Shown here piece by piece: positions 1 to 11,341 of a DNA stretch of 64,000 bases. The notes under the pieces are model-generated. The model was not told where the DNA came from and made no database searches. It worked only from the letters and a program-made list of their open reading frames with translations. The position numbers and the translations under genes are program-made. The stretch comes from Roseinatronobacter sp. S2 (GTDB lineage: Bacteria; Pseudomonadota; Alphaproteobacteria; Rhodobacterales; Rhodobacteraceae), in NCBI RefSeq assembly GCF_029581395.1, contig NZ_CP121113.1, positions 983,501 through 1,047,500 of the forward strand, given 5' to 3'. Within the stretch, counting starts at the first letter, position 1; each line of letters begins with the position of its first letter.

Positions 1-2967
1 GATCGACACAAAGACCTTGCCGCTTTCGGGCAATGTCACGCCTGCGCCCAGCTGCGCTTTGTAGAAGGCGCGCGCGAAATTGCGTGCCCAGCCCATCACC
101 TCGCCGGTTGAACGCATTTCGGGGCCAAGCAGTGTGTCCACACCCGGAAAACGTGCAAATGGCAACACCGCTTCCTTGACCGAAAACCACGGGGTCTGCG
201 GGTCTGCCAGTGTCAGGGGATCCCCCATGGGCAGCGGCTCGGTGGGTTTGACATCGCCATCCAGCGGCGCGCGCAGCGGAAAGTTCGACAACGGTTCGCC
301 CGCCATAAGGCGCGCGGCAATTGATGCGATTGCACTGTCCGTGGATTTGGCGACGAAGGGAACCGTGCGGCTGGCGCGCGGGTTCACTTCCAGCACATAG
401 ATCACATCATCCTTGATGGCGAATTGCACATTCATCAGGCCCACGACATTCAGCCCGCGTGCCATCGCTTCGGTTTGTTTGTGCAATTCAGCGATGATCT
501 CCTGCGACAAGGAATAAGGGGGAAGCGAACAGGCGCTGTCGCCCGAATGCACGCCCGCTTCCTCGATATGCTGCATGATGCCCGCAACATGCACGGCCTG
601 ACCGTCGCACAGCGCGTCCACATCAACTTCGACCGCGCCAATAAGATAGCTGTCCAGCAAAACGGGGTTCTTGCCCGACACCTGCACCGCATCACGGATG
701 TAGCGTTCCAGATGCGCATCGTCGCGCACGATTTCCATGGCGCGCCCGCCCAGAACATAGGACGGGCGGATCACCAGCGGGTAGCCCACCTTCTGCGCAA
801 TCTCGAATGCCTGATCGCGACTGGACGCGATGCCGTTGACCGGCTGTTTCAGCCCCAGCTTGTTCAGAAGCGCCTGAAAACGCTCGCGGTCCTCGGCCAG
901 ATCAATCGCGTCGGGGCTGGTTCCCAGGATGGGAATCCCTTCTTCTTGCAGCGCATTGGCCAGCTTCAGCGGGGTCTGTCCGCCGAACTGGACGATCACA
1001 CCGTGCAGCGTGCCGTTTTCCTGCTCAACCCGCAGGATTTCCAGCACATGCTCCAGCGTCAGCGGTTCAAAATACAGCCGGTCCGATGTGTCATAATCGG
1101 TGGACACTGTTTCAGGGTTGCAGTTGATCATGATGGTTTCATAGCCAACATCCGTTAGCGCGAAACAGGCGTGGCAGCAGCAGTAATCGAATTCGATCCC
1201 CTGCCCGATCCGGTTGGGTCCACCGCCCAGAATAACCACCTTCTTGCGGTCGGACGGGCGCGCTTCGCATTCCACATCGCCCATCACGGGGGTTTCATAG
1301 GTCGAATACATATACGGGGTCTGCGCCTCGAATTCGGCGGCGCAGGTGTCGATGCGCTTGAACACTGCGGTCACGCCCAGATTGCGGCGCGCGCGGCGCA
1401 CTTGCGCCTCGTCCCGGCCGGTCAGCGTTGCAAGGCGCGCATCGGTGAAACCCATCATCTTCAGATCGCGCAAGCCTTCGGCGGTGACGGGCAGCCCGTC
1501 GGCGCGTATTTGTGCTTCGGCATCGATGATTTCGCGGATACGGGCCAGAAACCAAGGATCAAACGATGTGGCGGCCTGAATTTCGTCATCTGACAACCCT
1601 TCGCGCATGGCCTGTGCGATCAGCCGGATGCGGTCGGGGGTCTGTGCGGAAATGGCCTTGATGACGGATGCCTTGTCGGGCGCGCCGGGAATGGCGATTT
1701 CGTCAAACCCGCTTAGTCCGGTTTCCATGCTGGCCAGCGCCTTTTGCATGGATTCGTGGAAGGTGCGGCCAATCGCCATCGCCTCGCCCACCGATTTCAT
1801 GGCGGTGGTTAGTTCAGGCTTGGAGCCGGGGAACTTTTCAAAAGCGAACCTTGGGATTTTCGTGACCACATAATCTATGGTCGGTTCAAACGAAGCGGGT
1901 GTCACTTTTGTGATGTCGTTGTCCAGCTCGTCCAGTGTGTAGCCTACTGCCAGCTTGGCCGCGATCTTGGCGATTGGAAAGCCTGTGGCCTTGGACGCCA
2001 GCGCGGATGACCGCGACACGCGGGGGTTCATTTCGATCACCACCATGCGCCCGTCTTCGGGGTTGATCGCCCATTGCACGTTCGACCCGCCGGTTTCGAC
2101 CCCGATTTCACGCAGCACAGCGATAGAGCCGTTGCGCATGATCTGGTATTCCTTGTCAGTCAGCGTCAGCGCGGGTGCCACGGTGATTGAATCGCCCGTG
2201 TGCACCCCCATCGGGTCCACATTTTCAATGGAACAAACGATGATGGCGTTGTCTGCGCGGTCGCGCACGACTTCCATTTCGAATTCTTTCCAGCCCAGCA
2301 GAGATTCATCGACCAGAATCTGCGCCATGGGGGATGCATCAAGCCCCGACCGGCAGATGCGTTCGTAATCATCGCGGTTATAGGCCACACCGCCGCCAGT
2401 GCCGCCAAGCGTGAAGGCAGGGCGGATAATCGCGGGCAGGCCGACATATTCAATGGCGGCCATGGCTTCGGCAACGCCTGCATTGATGTCATATTTGCCG
2501 TTGGGCAGTTTGGGCGCGGCAACGATGGTCGCGCGCGGGTTTTCAATGCCCAGCCTGTCCATGGCTTCGCGAAACAGCTTGCGGTCTTCGGCCATTTCAA
2601 TGGCCTCACGCTTGGCGCCGATCATTTCAACGCCGAATTTTTCCAGAACGCCCATATCCGCCAGCGCCAGCGACGTGTTCAGGCCGGTCTGCCCGCCCAT
2701 TGTGGGCAGCAGCGCGTCGGGGCGTTCCTTTTCGATGATCTTGGCGACAATTTCGGGCGTAATCGGTTCGATATATGTTGCATCGGCAAGGCCGGGGTCG
2801 GTCATGATCGTCGCCGGGTTCGAGTTGACCAGAATCACCCGGTACCCTTCCTCGCGCAGGGCCTTGCAGGCTTGTGTCCCGGAATAGTCGAATTCACAGG
2901 CCTGTCCGATGACGATAGGCCCCGCACCAATGATCATGATGGATTTGATATCGGTTCTTTTCGGCAT
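1..2967 (-). CDS. carB: Carbamoyl-phosphate synthase large subunit (3' end beyond window)
   Basis: Makes carbamoyl phosphate from bicarbonate, ATP and glutamine-derived ammonia for pyrimidine and arginine synthesis, in the cytosol with CarA. The start at 2967 reads [20 protein letters not shown], the classic CarB N-terminus, followed by the conserved stretch around [13 protein letters not shown]. About 989 codons are in the window and the frame is still open at base 1. The usual length is roughly 1,080-1,120 residues, so only the extreme C-terminal allosteric (MGS-like) part is missing. No carA lies next to it. It diverges from the histidine kinase gene across an AT-rich gap of about 260 bp. 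The family call is certain. Confidence 0.97.
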   Translation of the reverse strand, partial: MPKRTDIKSIMIIGAGPIVIGQACEFDYSGTQACKALREEGYRVILVNSNPATIMTDPGLADATYIEPITPEIVAKIIEKERPDALLPTMGGQTGLNTSLALADMGVLEKFGVEMIGAKREAIEMAEDRKLFREAMDRLGIENPRATIVAAPKLPNGKYDINAGVAEAMAAIEYVGLPAIIRPAFTLGGTGGGVAYNRDDYERICRSGLDASPMAQILVDESLLGWKEFEMEVVRDRADNAIIVCSIENVDPMGVHTGDSITVAPALTLTDKEYQIMRNGSIAVLREIGVETGGSNVQWAINPEDGRMVVIEMNPRVSRSSALASKATGFPIAKIAAKLAVGYTLDELDNDITKVTPASFEPTIDYVVTKIPRFAFEKFPGSKPELTTAMKSVGEAMAIGRTFHESMQKALASMETGLSGFDEIAIPGAPDKASVIKAISAQTPDRIRLIAQAMREGLSDDEIQAATSFDPWFLARIREIIDAEAQIRADGLPVTAEGLRDLKMMGFTDARLATLTGRDEAQVRRARRNLGVTAVFKRIDTCAAEFEAQTPYMYSTYETPVMGDVECEARPSDRKKVVILGGGPNRIGQGIEFDYCCCHACFALTDVGYETIMINCNPETVSTDYDTSDRLYFEPLTLEHVLEILRVEQENGTLHGVIVQFGGQTPLKLANALQEEGIPILGTSPDAIDLAEDRERFQALLNKLGLKQPVNGIASSRDQAFEIAQKVGYPLVIRPSYVLGGRAMEIVRDDAHLERYIRDAVQVSGKNPVLLDSYLIGAVEVDVDALCDGQAVHVAGIMQHIEEAGVHSGDSACSLPPYSLSQEIIAELHKQTEAMARGLNVVGLMNVQFAIKDDVIYVLEVNPRASRTVPFVAKSTDSAIASIAARLMAGEPLSNFPLRAPLDGDVKPTEPLPMGDPLTLADPQTPWFSVKEAVLPFARFPGVDTLLGPEMRSTGEVMGWARNFARAFYKAQLGAGVTLPESGKVFVSI

Positions 2968-3231
2968 GATGGACCCCTGAATGGCGCGCGCAGCAGATAA
3001 CACAGCGCATTATTGCACCGTGTAAATTGCGCGCGTTATATCCAAGGCATGCGGCGGCGCAACCCCTGTTCGCACCTGACCATCGTTGTTCATGTAGCTG
3101 GTTTGCACTGTTGGATTTAAATCAAAAAATCAGTGTGGTATGCAAAAGGCCAGATTATGTTTACGACGATTATACTTAATGCATTGTGTTGGTGCGTAGA
3201 TGAAAGAATTTGTTAATGTAGAACAGGCAAA

Positions 3232-5391
3232 ATGCCTGGGCACGGCGCGAAACAGGACGAAATGACCGGCGACAGAAACCCCAACAGCAATGAAGCGCGC
3301 CTGACCGACATTCAGGGTCTGGTGGTGGAATTGATAAACCGCCTGCTTAGCACCAACATCGACGAAATTGACCACGCGATTGATGATGCGCTGGCCAAGA
3401 TTGGTGCCTTTACAGGCCGCGACCGTGCCTATGTGTTCGTACGCCATGAAGACACTGCCGACAATACACATGAATGGTGTGCCGCAGGGGTCGACCCCAT
3501 GAAAGAAGCCCTGCAGGGCATCTCGATGGAGGAGTTCCACACTGTCCGGGAGTTGCTGGACAAGGGGGAGGCTGCGAATATTTCAGATGTGCGGGATTAC
3601 CCCGAAACCTCTGATACGCGGCAGTTTCTGGATGCGCAGGGAATCCGTTCCATGCTGTTGGTGCCGATGGTGCCGGATGGTGAATTGTTCGGTGTGGTCG
3701 GATTTGACAGTGTGTCGGGCGTCGGGTTCTTTTCCCCAAGCGAGATTTACCTGCTGCGGTCATTTGCCGATGTGGTGACATCCGTTCTGTTGCGCCGCGA
3801 TTCGGTTCTGGCCGTTCGCGCAGCCCAGGAAGAACTGGCCCGCGAACGTGCGTTCCTTCAGGGAATTGTCAGCACCAGCGCCACGGGGTTTGTGGTTCTG
3901 TCCAGTGAGGGGCGCATCATTTACGCCAATGACGCCGCAGAATCCGTTCTGGGTGTGTCCCGCGACTTCATGATGGGCGAGATGTATAACAGCTCGAAAT
4001 GGGAAATGACCGATATTGATGGCAACCCCATCAAGGAAGAAGATGAACCCTTTGTAATTGTCCAGAAAACTGGGCGCATGGTTCAGAACCACCGTGTTGC
4101 GCTGCATTGCAATGACGGACTGCGGTATTCATCGTTCAACGCAGCACCCATTGCGGCCGCAGACGGGCAGGATGCGCGGGTCGTCTACGCCGTCACGGAT
4201 GTGACAGCCCTTGTCACCGCAGAGCAGGCGCGCGCTGTGGCGCTGGATGACGCGCGGCGCGCAAATGTGGCGAAATCGAACTTTCTGGCCAAGATGAGTC
4301 ATGAAATCCGGACCCCCCTGAACGGAATCTTGGGTATTTCCGATATTCTGGCAGAAACCATTGCGGACAAGACCAGCCTGCAAATGATCAATGTGCTGCG
4401 CAATTCCGGCACATTGCTTATGGGCATCATCAACGACCTTCTGGATATGAGCAAGATTGAAGCCGATGCACTGGAGCTGGAGGCCGTCCCCTTCCTGTTG
4501 TCGGATCTGGCGCGTCGCACCGAAGAAGTGCACACCCTGCGTGCTGCGGAGAAGGGATTTTCCTTCAGCGTTCGCATCGAAGACCCGATTGATGCGCCAC
4601 GCCTTGGGGACCCGCAGCGCCTGACGCAGATTTTGCATAACCTGATCAGCAATGCGGTGAAGTTCACGCAGCAGGGCTATGTCAATGTATGGCTGTCGGC
4701 CCTTGATTGCGGGATGATACAGATCCGCGTTGAGGACAGCGGCATCGGTATGACGCCGGCACAGCTGCAACGCGTTTTCGCGCCGTTTTCGCAGGCCGAC
4801 AGTTCTATCTCGCGGCGGTTCGGGGGCACAGGTCTGGGCATGTCCATCGTCAAGCGTCTGGTCGAGATGATGGATGGCACAATCGAGTTGGAGAGCACAG
4901 AAGGGCAGGGCACCACGATCACAATCAAGCTGCCGCTGCCGGTTTCCATGGAAAAAGATTCGGATGGTAAGCCCCAGCCCCCCAAAGACGGGGGAGAAAC
5001 TGAAAAAATCACCTTGCCGCCGCTGTCAATTCTGGTTGCAGATGATAACCGGACAAACCAGATGATCCTTGGTATCATGCTGGGCCAAATCGGTGCGCAA
5101 GCCACAATGGCAGATGACGGTCTGTCGGCGCTGGAAATTTACAGGCAGGGAAAGTTTGATGTTCTGGTGCTTGATATTTCCATGCCGGGTATGGACGGTG
5201 TCACGTTGTTGAATGCCATCCGCACCGAAGAAAGTTTGCGGGGCCTGCCGCACACGCCTGCGCTGGCATTTACCGCGAACGCAATGTCCCATCAGGTGGC
5301 GGCGTACCGCGCCGCAGGTTTTGATGACTGCCTGACAAAACCGCTCAGACGCGAAGATCTGGTTTTGGCCCTGTCACGGCTTGTCAACTGA
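3232..5391 (+). CDS. Hybrid sensor histidine kinase (GAF-PAS-HisKA-HATPase-REC)
   Basis: A soluble hybrid histidine kinase of 719 residues with no membrane segment, so it senses a cytoplasmic signal. Order: GAF-like domain (about 15-190), PAS domain (about 205-330), HisKA with phospho-acceptor His357 in SHEIRTPLNG, HATPase with N-box Asn474 and glycine boxes VEDSGIGM and GGTGLGMSI, and a C-terminal receiver with Asp648 in LVLDISMPGMDG. No response regulator, phosphotransfer protein or output domain is adjacent, so the partner is unknown. ATG 3262 (ten codons in, preceded by AGGA) is an alternative start. The domain call is firm; the signal cannot be inferred. Confidence 0.93.
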   Translation: MPGHGAKQDEMTGDRNPNSNEARLTDIQGLVVELINRLLSTNIDEIDHAIDDALAKIGAFTGRDRAYVFVRHEDTADNTHEWCAAGVDPMKEALQGISMEEFHTVRELLDKGEAANISDVRDYPETSDTRQFLDAQGIRSMLLVPMVPDGELFGVVGFDSVSGVGFFSPSEIYLLRSFADVVTSVLLRRDSVLAVRAAQEELARERAFLQGIVSTSATGFVVLSSEGRIIYANDAAESVLGVSRDFMMGEMYNSSKWEMTDIDGNPIKEEDEPFVIVQKTGRMVQNHRVALHCNDGLRYSSFNAAPIAAADGQDARVVYAVTDVTALVTAEQARAVALDDARRANVAKSNFLAKMSHEIRTPLNGILGISDILAETIADKTSLQMINVLRNSGTLLMGIINDLLDMSKIEADALELEAVPFLLSDLARRTEEVHTLRAAEKGFSFSVRIEDPIDAPRLGDPQRLTQILHNLISNAVKFTQQGYVNVWLSALDCGMIQIRVEDSGIGMTPAQLQRVFAPFSQADSSISRRFGGTGLGMSIVKRLVEMMDGTIELESTEGQGTTITIKLPLPVSMEKDSDGKPQPPKDGGETEKITLPPLSILVADDNRTNQMILGIMLGQIGAQATMADDGLSALEIYRQGKFDVLVLDISMPGMDGVTLLNAIRTEESLRGLPHTPALAFTANAMSHQVAAYRAAGFDDCLTKPLRREDLVLALSRLVN

Positions 5392-5410
5392 CACCCTGTG
5401 GCGCGTAGCC

Positions 5411-6058
5411 CTAGCGAATGGCGGGCATGTTCAGTGGTCCCGCACGGCAAGCCCGTTGCAATGTGCGCGCGTCACAGCGGCTTGGCCCCAGATCGCGGGT
5501 CAGGCAGATACGCAACTCCTGCAAGTTGCCCGAATGGCAGGTCGCGAACATCATGTCATCTTGTAGGGATGGGTTGGCCTGTTGCAGCGTATCAATCAAG
5601 TCGCCAGATTGTATGCGCTGGTCTGCCTGTGCCGCCTGGCGGGGAAACTGAAACGTGTTGAATGCGCGCCGCGTGGTGTCAAAATACGCATCAGCATTCA
5701 GCCCGCTGCATGTGCCATGTTTGCGCCATTGGTGCCACGCAAGGCCGGATGACCCCATGATGTCGACCATGCCCGCTGTCTGCGCACGACTGGGGGCTGC
5801 GTGCGCGGTGTCGCAAAATTCGGGCCATGTGCCATCAGGGTTTTGTGGCCACAGACCATGAACAAGCCACCCCGCGCCTGATCCGCGCGCGCACCTGTCG
5901 TCATTGCGGCTGTCCCCTTCATGGGCGCACCAGCTTGGTGTCCAGCTGACTGACAAAATGAAATACCCGTCATCTTCGTTCACAGAAGGGCCGCGCGCAA
6001 ACACCGCATAGAGTGCCAGCACCAGCCCCAGAATGACGACCCCGAACACAGCCCGCAT
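5411..6058 (-). CDS. Periplasmic ribonuclease T2 family protein
   Basis: A 215-residue RNase T2 homologue with an N-terminal hydrophobic signal or anchor (about residues 4-21), so probably periplasmic. Both active-site blocks are present: CAS1 as VHGLWPQ (His67) and CAS2 as WHQWRKHGTC (His109, Lys113, His114). In most family members the CAS2 block reads HEW, and that glutamate takes part in catalysis; here it is Gln110. ATG 6058 is chosen because an AAGGGA ribosome site precedes it and the signal peptide starts there; the frame is open further upstream. It converges on the kinase gene with a 19-bp gap. Expected to degrade RNA to nucleoside 2',3'-cyclic phosphates if active. Confidence 0.9.
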   Translation of the reverse strand: MRAVFGVVILGLVLALYAVFARGPSVNEDDGYFILSVSWTPSWCAHEGDSRNDDRCARGSGAGWLVHGLWPQNPDGTWPEFCDTAHAAPSRAQTAGMVDIMGSSGLAWHQWRKHGTCSGLNADAYFDTTRRAFNTFQFPRQAAQADQRIQSGDLIDTLQQANPSLQDDMMFATCHSGNLQELRICLTRDLGPSRCDARTLQRACRAGPLNMPAIR

Positions 6059-6203
6059 TTTCACTTTCCCTTGCAGCCAAGTGTCGCTATAACCCAGCCA
6101 TTCCCCGAAATCGAGGATAAGCAGGTTCGCCCTGCAGCCGATTCTCCGGCGGGAAGAATTTATGTGCGCATGACGGATGCGCCAAATGACAGGAGTGCAT
6201 GTC

Positions 6204-7001
6204 ATGTCGAAACCGCTGATGCCCAAGGCAACCGCCGTCTGGCTGGTGGACCATACGACCCTAAGCTTCAAACAGATCGCAGATTTCTGTGGTCTGCATG
6301 AACTTGAAGTGCAGGGCATTGCCGATGGTGATGTCGCAGGTGGCGTCAAGGGCTTTGACCCTGTTGCCAATAACCAGCTTGACCAGATTGAAATCGATCG
6401 TGGTGAAAACGACACCCGCTACAAACTGAAGCTGAAATACAACCCTGCTGCCGAAGGCGAAGAAAAACGCCGCGGGCCGCGTTATACGCCGCTGTCCAAA
6501 CGGCAGGATCGTCCTGCATCTATCCTGTGGCTGGTCAAGTTTCACCCCGAATTGGCAGATGCCCAGATCCGGCGACTGGTGGGGACCACCAACAGCACGA
6601 TTCAGGCCATTCGCGAACGCACACATTGGAACATAAGCAACCTGCAACCCATTGATCCGGTTGCACTGGGCCTGTGTCGTCAGTCCGAACTGGACAAGGA
6701 AGTTCAGAAATCTGCGGCCAAGCGCGCGGCCGAAGGTGGCATCATGTCTGATGATGAGCGCCGCAAACTGGTCTCGACCGAACAGTCGCTTGACATGGAC
6801 CCTGAACCCAAAATGCCCGCAGGCATTGCCGGTCTGGAAAACTTCACCATGAGCGATCTGAAATCGGAAGAAGAAGAACAACCGTCGCGCCCCGCTGATT
6901 ACAGCGATGCCGAAAGTTTCTTCAACCTGCCCGATGATGAAGATGACGCAGATGACGAAGATGATGCAAACGGTGACAGCACCGATCCGCGGGATCGCTG
7001 A
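6204..7001 (+). CDS. trcR: Cell-cycle transcriptional regulator TrcR (DUF1013 family)
   Basis: A 265-residue protein starting MSKPLMPKATAVWLVDHTTL, the signature of the alphaproteobacterial DUF1013 family, which databases name TrcR. The N-terminal block (about residues 8-45, FKQIADFCGLHELEV) looks like a helix-turn-helix, and a second repeat-like block (about 95-140, SILWLVKFHPELADAQI) follows. The C-terminus is a very acidic, probably disordered tail rich in Asp/Glu (about 215-265). Start ATG 6204 has AGGAG upstream. It stands alone between RNase T2 (divergent) and pheT, 51 bp before pheT. The family call is strong; its action in this organism is inferred. Confidence 0.9.
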   Translation: MSKPLMPKATAVWLVDHTTLSFKQIADFCGLHELEVQGIADGDVAGGVKGFDPVANNQLDQIEIDRGENDTRYKLKLKYNPAAEGEEKRRGPRYTPLSKRQDRPASILWLVKFHPELADAQIRRLVGTTNSTIQAIRERTHWNISNLQPIDPVALGLCRQSELDKEVQKSAAKRAAEGGIMSDDERRKLVSTEQSLDMDPEPKMPAGIAGLENFTMSDLKSEEEEQPSRPADYSDAESFFNLPDDEDDADDEDDANGDSTDPRDR

Positions 7002-7052
7002 TAGCCTAAGGCATGAATCTGCCCTCGTGGGACGCAAAATTGGGAAACACTC

Positions 7053-9479
7053 ATGAAATTCACGTTGTCATGGCTGGCGGACCATCTGGAAACTGATGCC
7101 ACGCTGGATCAGATCACCGATGCGCTGACGGATCTGGGGCTGGAAGTCGAAGACGTATCCGACCCCGCCGCAACGCTTGGCGCATTTCGCATCGCGCGTG
7201 TGATCGAAGCGACGCAGCACCCCGATGCGGACAGGCTGAGTTTGTGCCGTGTGGAAACATGGCCGGACGGGCCGGATGGTCCATCGCAGGAAGTGCAGGT
7301 TGTGTGCGGCGCGCCCAATGCCCGCACCGGCATGCGCGGTGTGTTCGCGCCCGTTGGCACCCATGTTCCCGGCACAGGCGTTGATCTGAAGCCCGGTGTC
7401 ATCCGGGGGCAGGCCAGCAACGGCATGCTGTGTTCCGAACGCGAACTGATGCTGTCTGACGAACATGACGGCATTATTGACCTGCCCGATGATGCGCCCC
7501 TTGGTCAGCGCTACATTGATTATGCGGGTCTGAATGATCCTGTGATCGACATTGCAATCACCCCCAACCGCCCCGATGCGCTGGGCGTGCGCGGGATTGC
7601 GCGTGATCTGGCGGCGCGTGGTCTGGGCACGCTGAAACCACTGGCCGTTGTGCCAGTAAAAGGGCAGTTTCCCAGCCCCGTCAGCGTGACCATCGCACCA
7701 GAGCTGAAGGAAAAAGGCTGCCCGCTGTTTGCCGGACGCGTCATCCGCGGGGTCCGCAATGGCCCGTCGCCCGCCTGGCTGCAAAAGCGGCTGCGCGCGA
7801 TTGGCCTGCGCCCCATTTCCGCGCTGGTGGATATTACCAATTTCTTCACTTTCGACCTGAACCGCCCCTTGCATGTGTTCGACGCAGACAAGGTGCAAGG
7901 CGGTTTGCGCATTCATCCCGCCAACGGGGATGAGGAAATTCTGGCGCTGGATGAGAAGACCTACAAACTTGCGGCAGGCCAGATGCTGATATCGGATGAT
8001 AACGGCGTTGAAAGCATTGCAGGCATCATGGGCGGCGCGCATTCCGGCTGCACCGAAGACACAGTGAATGTGTTTGTGGAATCGGCCTATTGGACGCCTA
8101 TCACCATCGCCGCGACAGGCCGCGCGCTGAAAATCAATTCCGATGCGCGCTACCGGTTTGAGCGCGGGGTTGATCCTGCCTTCACGCTGGACGGGCTGGA
8201 ACTGGCCACGAAAATGGTGCTGGACCTGTGCGGCGGCACCCCGTCCGAACTGGCGGTCGATGGCGACGTGCCCGACACCAACCGCGCCTACCGCTTTGAT
8301 GCGGCGCGCGTGGGGTCACTGGTCGGCATGGACATCCCCGTGGATGTCCAGCGTGCAACACTGACCGCGCTGGGCTTCCGGCTGAAGGGGGATCAGGCGT
8401 TTGTTCCAAGCTGGCGCCCCGACATTCATGGCGAGGCCGATCTGGTCGAAGAAATCGCCCGCATCGCATCGCTGACCAAGCTGCAAGGCAAGCCCTTGCC
8501 GCGCATGCAGTCGGGCGTGCCGCGCCCCATTCTGACACCGTTGCAGACACGCGAACGCGCAGCGCGCCGCATGCTGGCGGGGTTGGGCTATAATGAATGC
8601 GTGACCTACAGCTTCATCGATGGTGCAGCCGCTGCCCTGTTCGGCGGCGGGGGCGATGATGTGCGCCTTGAAAACCCGATTTCATCAGAAATGACGCATA
8701 TGCGCCCCGATCTGTTGCCCGGTCTGTTGCTGGCTGCCAGCCGCAATCAGGCGCGCGGCGCGCAGGATCTTGCCCTGTTTGAAGTGGGGCCTGCCTTTTC
8801 GGGGGGTGAACCGGGCGCGCAGCATATTCAGGCCGCAGGCATTCTGGTCGGTGCGACCGCGCCGCGTGATCCGTTCGGCACCCGCCGCGCGGTGGACCTG
8901 TATGACGCCAAGGCCGATGCCGAAGCGGTGCTGTCGGCGATTGGTGCGCCGTTGAAGTTCCAGATACACCGCAAGCTGCCAGACTGGTTCCACCCCGGTC
9001 GTGCGGGTGTCATCTCGCTTGGGCCGAAACTGCCGCTTGCGGTGTTTGGTGAATTGCACCCCCGCGTGATCAAGGCGTTTGACATCAAGGGGCCAGTCGT
9101 GGGGTTCACCGTTCTGGTCGAAAACCCGCCTTTGCCAAAGGCCAAAGCGCGCAAAACATCGCGTCAGGCGCTGAATATCAGCACGTTGCAGCCGGTTGAC
9201 CGCGATTTTGCCTTTGTCGTGGCCGCAGATGTCGAGGCGCTGAATGTGGTCAATGCCGCACTTGGGGCGGACAAGGCGCTGATTGCGGGCGTGCAGGTGT
9301 TTGACGAATTCACCGGCCCAAAGGCCGACGCGCAACTGGGCGCGGGCCTGAAATCGCTGGCGATTACGGTTCGCATGCAGCCCAGCGACAAGACCCTGAC
9401 CGAGGACGAGATTGAACAGGTCAGTCGCAAGATTGTCGAGAAGGTGCAAAAAGCCACAGGCGGCACATTGCGCGCATAA
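7053..9479 (+). CDS. pheT: Phenylalanine--tRNA ligase beta subunit
   Basis: Beta chain of the alpha2beta2 phenylalanyl-tRNA synthetase. The 808-residue length fits bacterial PheT. Visible in order: N-terminal MKFTLSWLADHLETD, tRNA-binding OB domain (about 40-150, VVCGAPNARTGM), B3/B4 editing domain (DITNFFTFDLNRPLHVFDADK), B5 domain, catalytic-like core (YNECVTYSFID), and C-terminal anticodon-binding fold (about 710-806, RDFAFVVAADVEALN). GGGAAA lies upstream of ATG 7053. pheS is not in the window, so the subunit genes are either split or lie further away; the gene immediately upstream is trcR. Confidence 0.97.
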   Translation: MKFTLSWLADHLETDATLDQITDALTDLGLEVEDVSDPAATLGAFRIARVIEATQHPDADRLSLCRVETWPDGPDGPSQEVQVVCGAPNARTGMRGVFAPVGTHVPGTGVDLKPGVIRGQASNGMLCSERELMLSDEHDGIIDLPDDAPLGQRYIDYAGLNDPVIDIAITPNRPDALGVRGIARDLAARGLGTLKPLAVVPVKGQFPSPVSVTIAPELKEKGCPLFAGRVIRGVRNGPSPAWLQKRLRAIGLRPISALVDITNFFTFDLNRPLHVFDADKVQGGLRIHPANGDEEILALDEKTYKLAAGQMLISDDNGVESIAGIMGGAHSGCTEDTVNVFVESAYWTPITIAATGRALKINSDARYRFERGVDPAFTLDGLELATKMVLDLCGGTPSELAVDGDVPDTNRAYRFDAARVGSLVGMDIPVDVQRATLTALGFRLKGDQAFVPSWRPDIHGEADLVEEIARIASLTKLQGKPLPRMQSGVPRPILTPLQTRERAARRMLAGLGYNECVTYSFIDGAAAALFGGGGDDVRLENPISSEMTHMRPDLLPGLLLAASRNQARGAQDLALFEVGPAFSGGEPGAQHIQAAGILVGATAPRDPFGTRRAVDLYDAKADAEAVLSAIGAPLKFQIHRKLPDWFHPGRAGVISLGPKLPLAVFGELHPRVIKAFDIKGPVVGFTVLVENPPLPKAKARKTSRQALNISTLQPVDRDFAFVVAADVEALNVVNAALGADKALIAGVQVFDEFTGPKADAQLGAGLKSLAITVRMQPSDKTLTEDEIEQVSRKIVEKVQKATGGTLRA

Positions 9480-9530
9480 ACTGCGGACTGGTCGCGCCTT
9501 GCGCGGCCAGCGTCCCGCCACCGTTGCGGA

Positions 9531-11318
9531 TTATGACACCAGCCCTGCATCCAGCCGCATTTTGTGACCCGCGCCCAAATCCTGCCATTGCGCCAGCGGG
9601 CGCTCCATGCCCAGCGGGTAAACCGGCGCGGCAGTGACGGCTGCTGCGGCATTGCGTGTGAACCGCTGGCCCGGATGGGACACGGGCACAGCTTCCAGCA
9701 GGCGTTTGGTATAGGGGTGGGCAGGGTTTGACAGAACGCTGCGCGCGGGGCCTTGCTCGACCACGCTGCCGCGATACATCACCAGAATGCGGTCCGCGAC
9801 CCGTTCGACCACCGCCATATCATGCGAGATGAACAAAAGCGCCATATCTTCGGAATGTTTCAACCCTTCCAGCAGGTCAAGGATCTGGCCCTGAATGGCC
9901 ACATCCAGTGCGGACACAGGTTCATCCGCGATCAGCACTTTCGGGCTTAGCACCAGCGCGCGGGCAATACATATGCGCTGGCGTTGCCCGCCGGAAAACT
10001 GGTGCGGGTAGCGGTCAAGCGTGCCCTTGGGCAGACCAACCTTGGCGACCAGTTCCTGCAACGCCGTATCACTGCCCTGCGCGGTCCGGCCCAGCCCGCG
10101 AATGCGCAAGGGTTCGGTCAGGATCTGGCGCACCGACATGCGCGGGTCCAGCGCAGCATAGGGGTCTTGAAAGATCATCTGGATATTGCGCCGCGCATGG
10201 CGCAGTTCTTCGCCCGTCAGGGTGAACAGATCCTGCCCGTCCAGAAATGCGCGCCCTTCCTTGCTGGGCACCAGCCGCAGCAGAGATTTCGCAAGCGTGG
10301 ATTTTCCGCACCCGCTTTCGCCGATGATGGCCACGGTTTCGCGCGGATGCAGATCGAAGGAAATATCTTCGACCGCGTGCAGGTTAGCGATATGCCTGCG
10401 CAAGAACGACGAATGCACGGGAAACTGTGTGCTTAGGTGACGCACCGACAGGATGGGCGCGGTTCCCTGCGCGTTCGGCACTGCTGCCTTGATCTGCGCC
10501 TGTTCCTGTCTGAACTTGGGCGCTGAATCCAGCAATTTTCGCGTATAATCATGCGCGGGCGCATCAAACACATCCAGCACGCGCCCTTGCTCTACAATGC
10601 GGCCGGTCAGCATAACCGCAACGCGGTCGGCAATTTCAGCGACCACGCCCATATCATGCGTGATGAACAGAACCGACATGCCGGTTTCTTGCTGCAAACT
10701 GCGGATCAGCCCCAGAATTTCGGCCTGAACCGTCACATCCAGCGCGGTGGTCGGTTCATCCGCAATCAGAATGCGCGGGCGGCAGACCAGTGCCATGGCG
10801 ATCATGACACGCTGGCGCATGCCGCCCGACAATTCATGCGGATATTGCCGCATGCGCCCTGCGGGGTCGGTCAGGCGCACTTTTTCCAGCATTGCAACAG
10901 CCGTGGCGCGGGCCGTGTCGATGGTGTCCGGCTGGTGCTGGTGGATGGCTTCCAGCAGTTGCGCGCCGATGGTCATGACCGGGTTCAGCGACGTCATCGG
11001 GTCTTGAAAGATCATCGCAATGCGCGCCCCGCGCAAGGCACGCATGCGTGCCTGTGACAGTTGCGCCAGATCAAGCGGGGCCGCCCCGTTTTGCTGATGC
11101 AACAGGATACGGCCCGCGCTGATATGCCCGCCCTGATGGTCGATCAGCCGCGTGATGGATTTGACCGTCACCGACTTGCCCGAACCGGATTCGCCCACCA
11201 GTGCCAGAACCTCGCCCTCAAACAAGGTCAGCGAGACATCCTTGACGGCGGGTGTGGTTGCATTGCCGAAATGGACATTCAGGTTTTCAAGCGTCAGGAG
11301 CGGGGTTGCAGCGGGCAT
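9531..11318 (-). CDS. Peptide/oligopeptide ABC transporter ATPase, fused DppD-DppF type
   Basis: A 595-residue protein with two complete ABC ATPase domains in one chain, as in GsiA and similar fused peptide importers. Domain 1 has Walker A GESGSGKS and signature LSGGMRQR; domain 2 has Walker A GESGCGKS and signature FSGGQRQR. Each is followed by the short C-terminal oligopeptide-transporter region (for example [10 protein letters not shown] and [10 protein letters not shown]). It powers import through the two permeases encoded upstream in the same operon. ATG 11318 is chosen because AAAGGA stands 6-7 bases before it; an in-frame ATG 15 bases upstream lacks a site. It is the last gene of the minus-strand operon. 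Confidence 0.93.
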   Translation of the reverse strand: MPAATPLLTLENLNVHFGNATTPAVKDVSLTLFEGEVLALVGESGSGKSVTVKSITRLIDHQGGHISAGRILLHQQNGAAPLDLAQLSQARMRALRGARIAMIFQDPMTSLNPVMTIGAQLLEAIHQHQPDTIDTARATAVAMLEKVRLTDPAGRMRQYPHELSGGMRQRVMIAMALVCRPRILIADEPTTALDVTVQAEILGLIRSLQQETGMSVLFITHDMGVVAEIADRVAVMLTGRIVEQGRVLDVFDAPAHDYTRKLLDSAPKFRQEQAQIKAAVPNAQGTAPILSVRHLSTQFPVHSSFLRRHIANLHAVEDISFDLHPRETVAIIGESGCGKSTLAKSLLRLVPSKEGRAFLDGQDLFTLTGEELRHARRNIQMIFQDPYAALDPRMSVRQILTEPLRIRGLGRTAQGSDTALQELVAKVGLPKGTLDRYPHQFSGGQRQRICIARALVLSPKVLIADEPVSALDVAIQGQILDLLEGLKHSEDMALLFISHDMAVVERVADRILVMYRGSVVEQGPARSVLSNPAHPYTKRLLEAVPVSHPGQRFTRNAAAAVTAAPVYPLGMERPLAQWQDLGAGHKMRLDAGLVS

Positions 11319-11341
11319 GACGGTTCCTTTCATCGGTGGTT

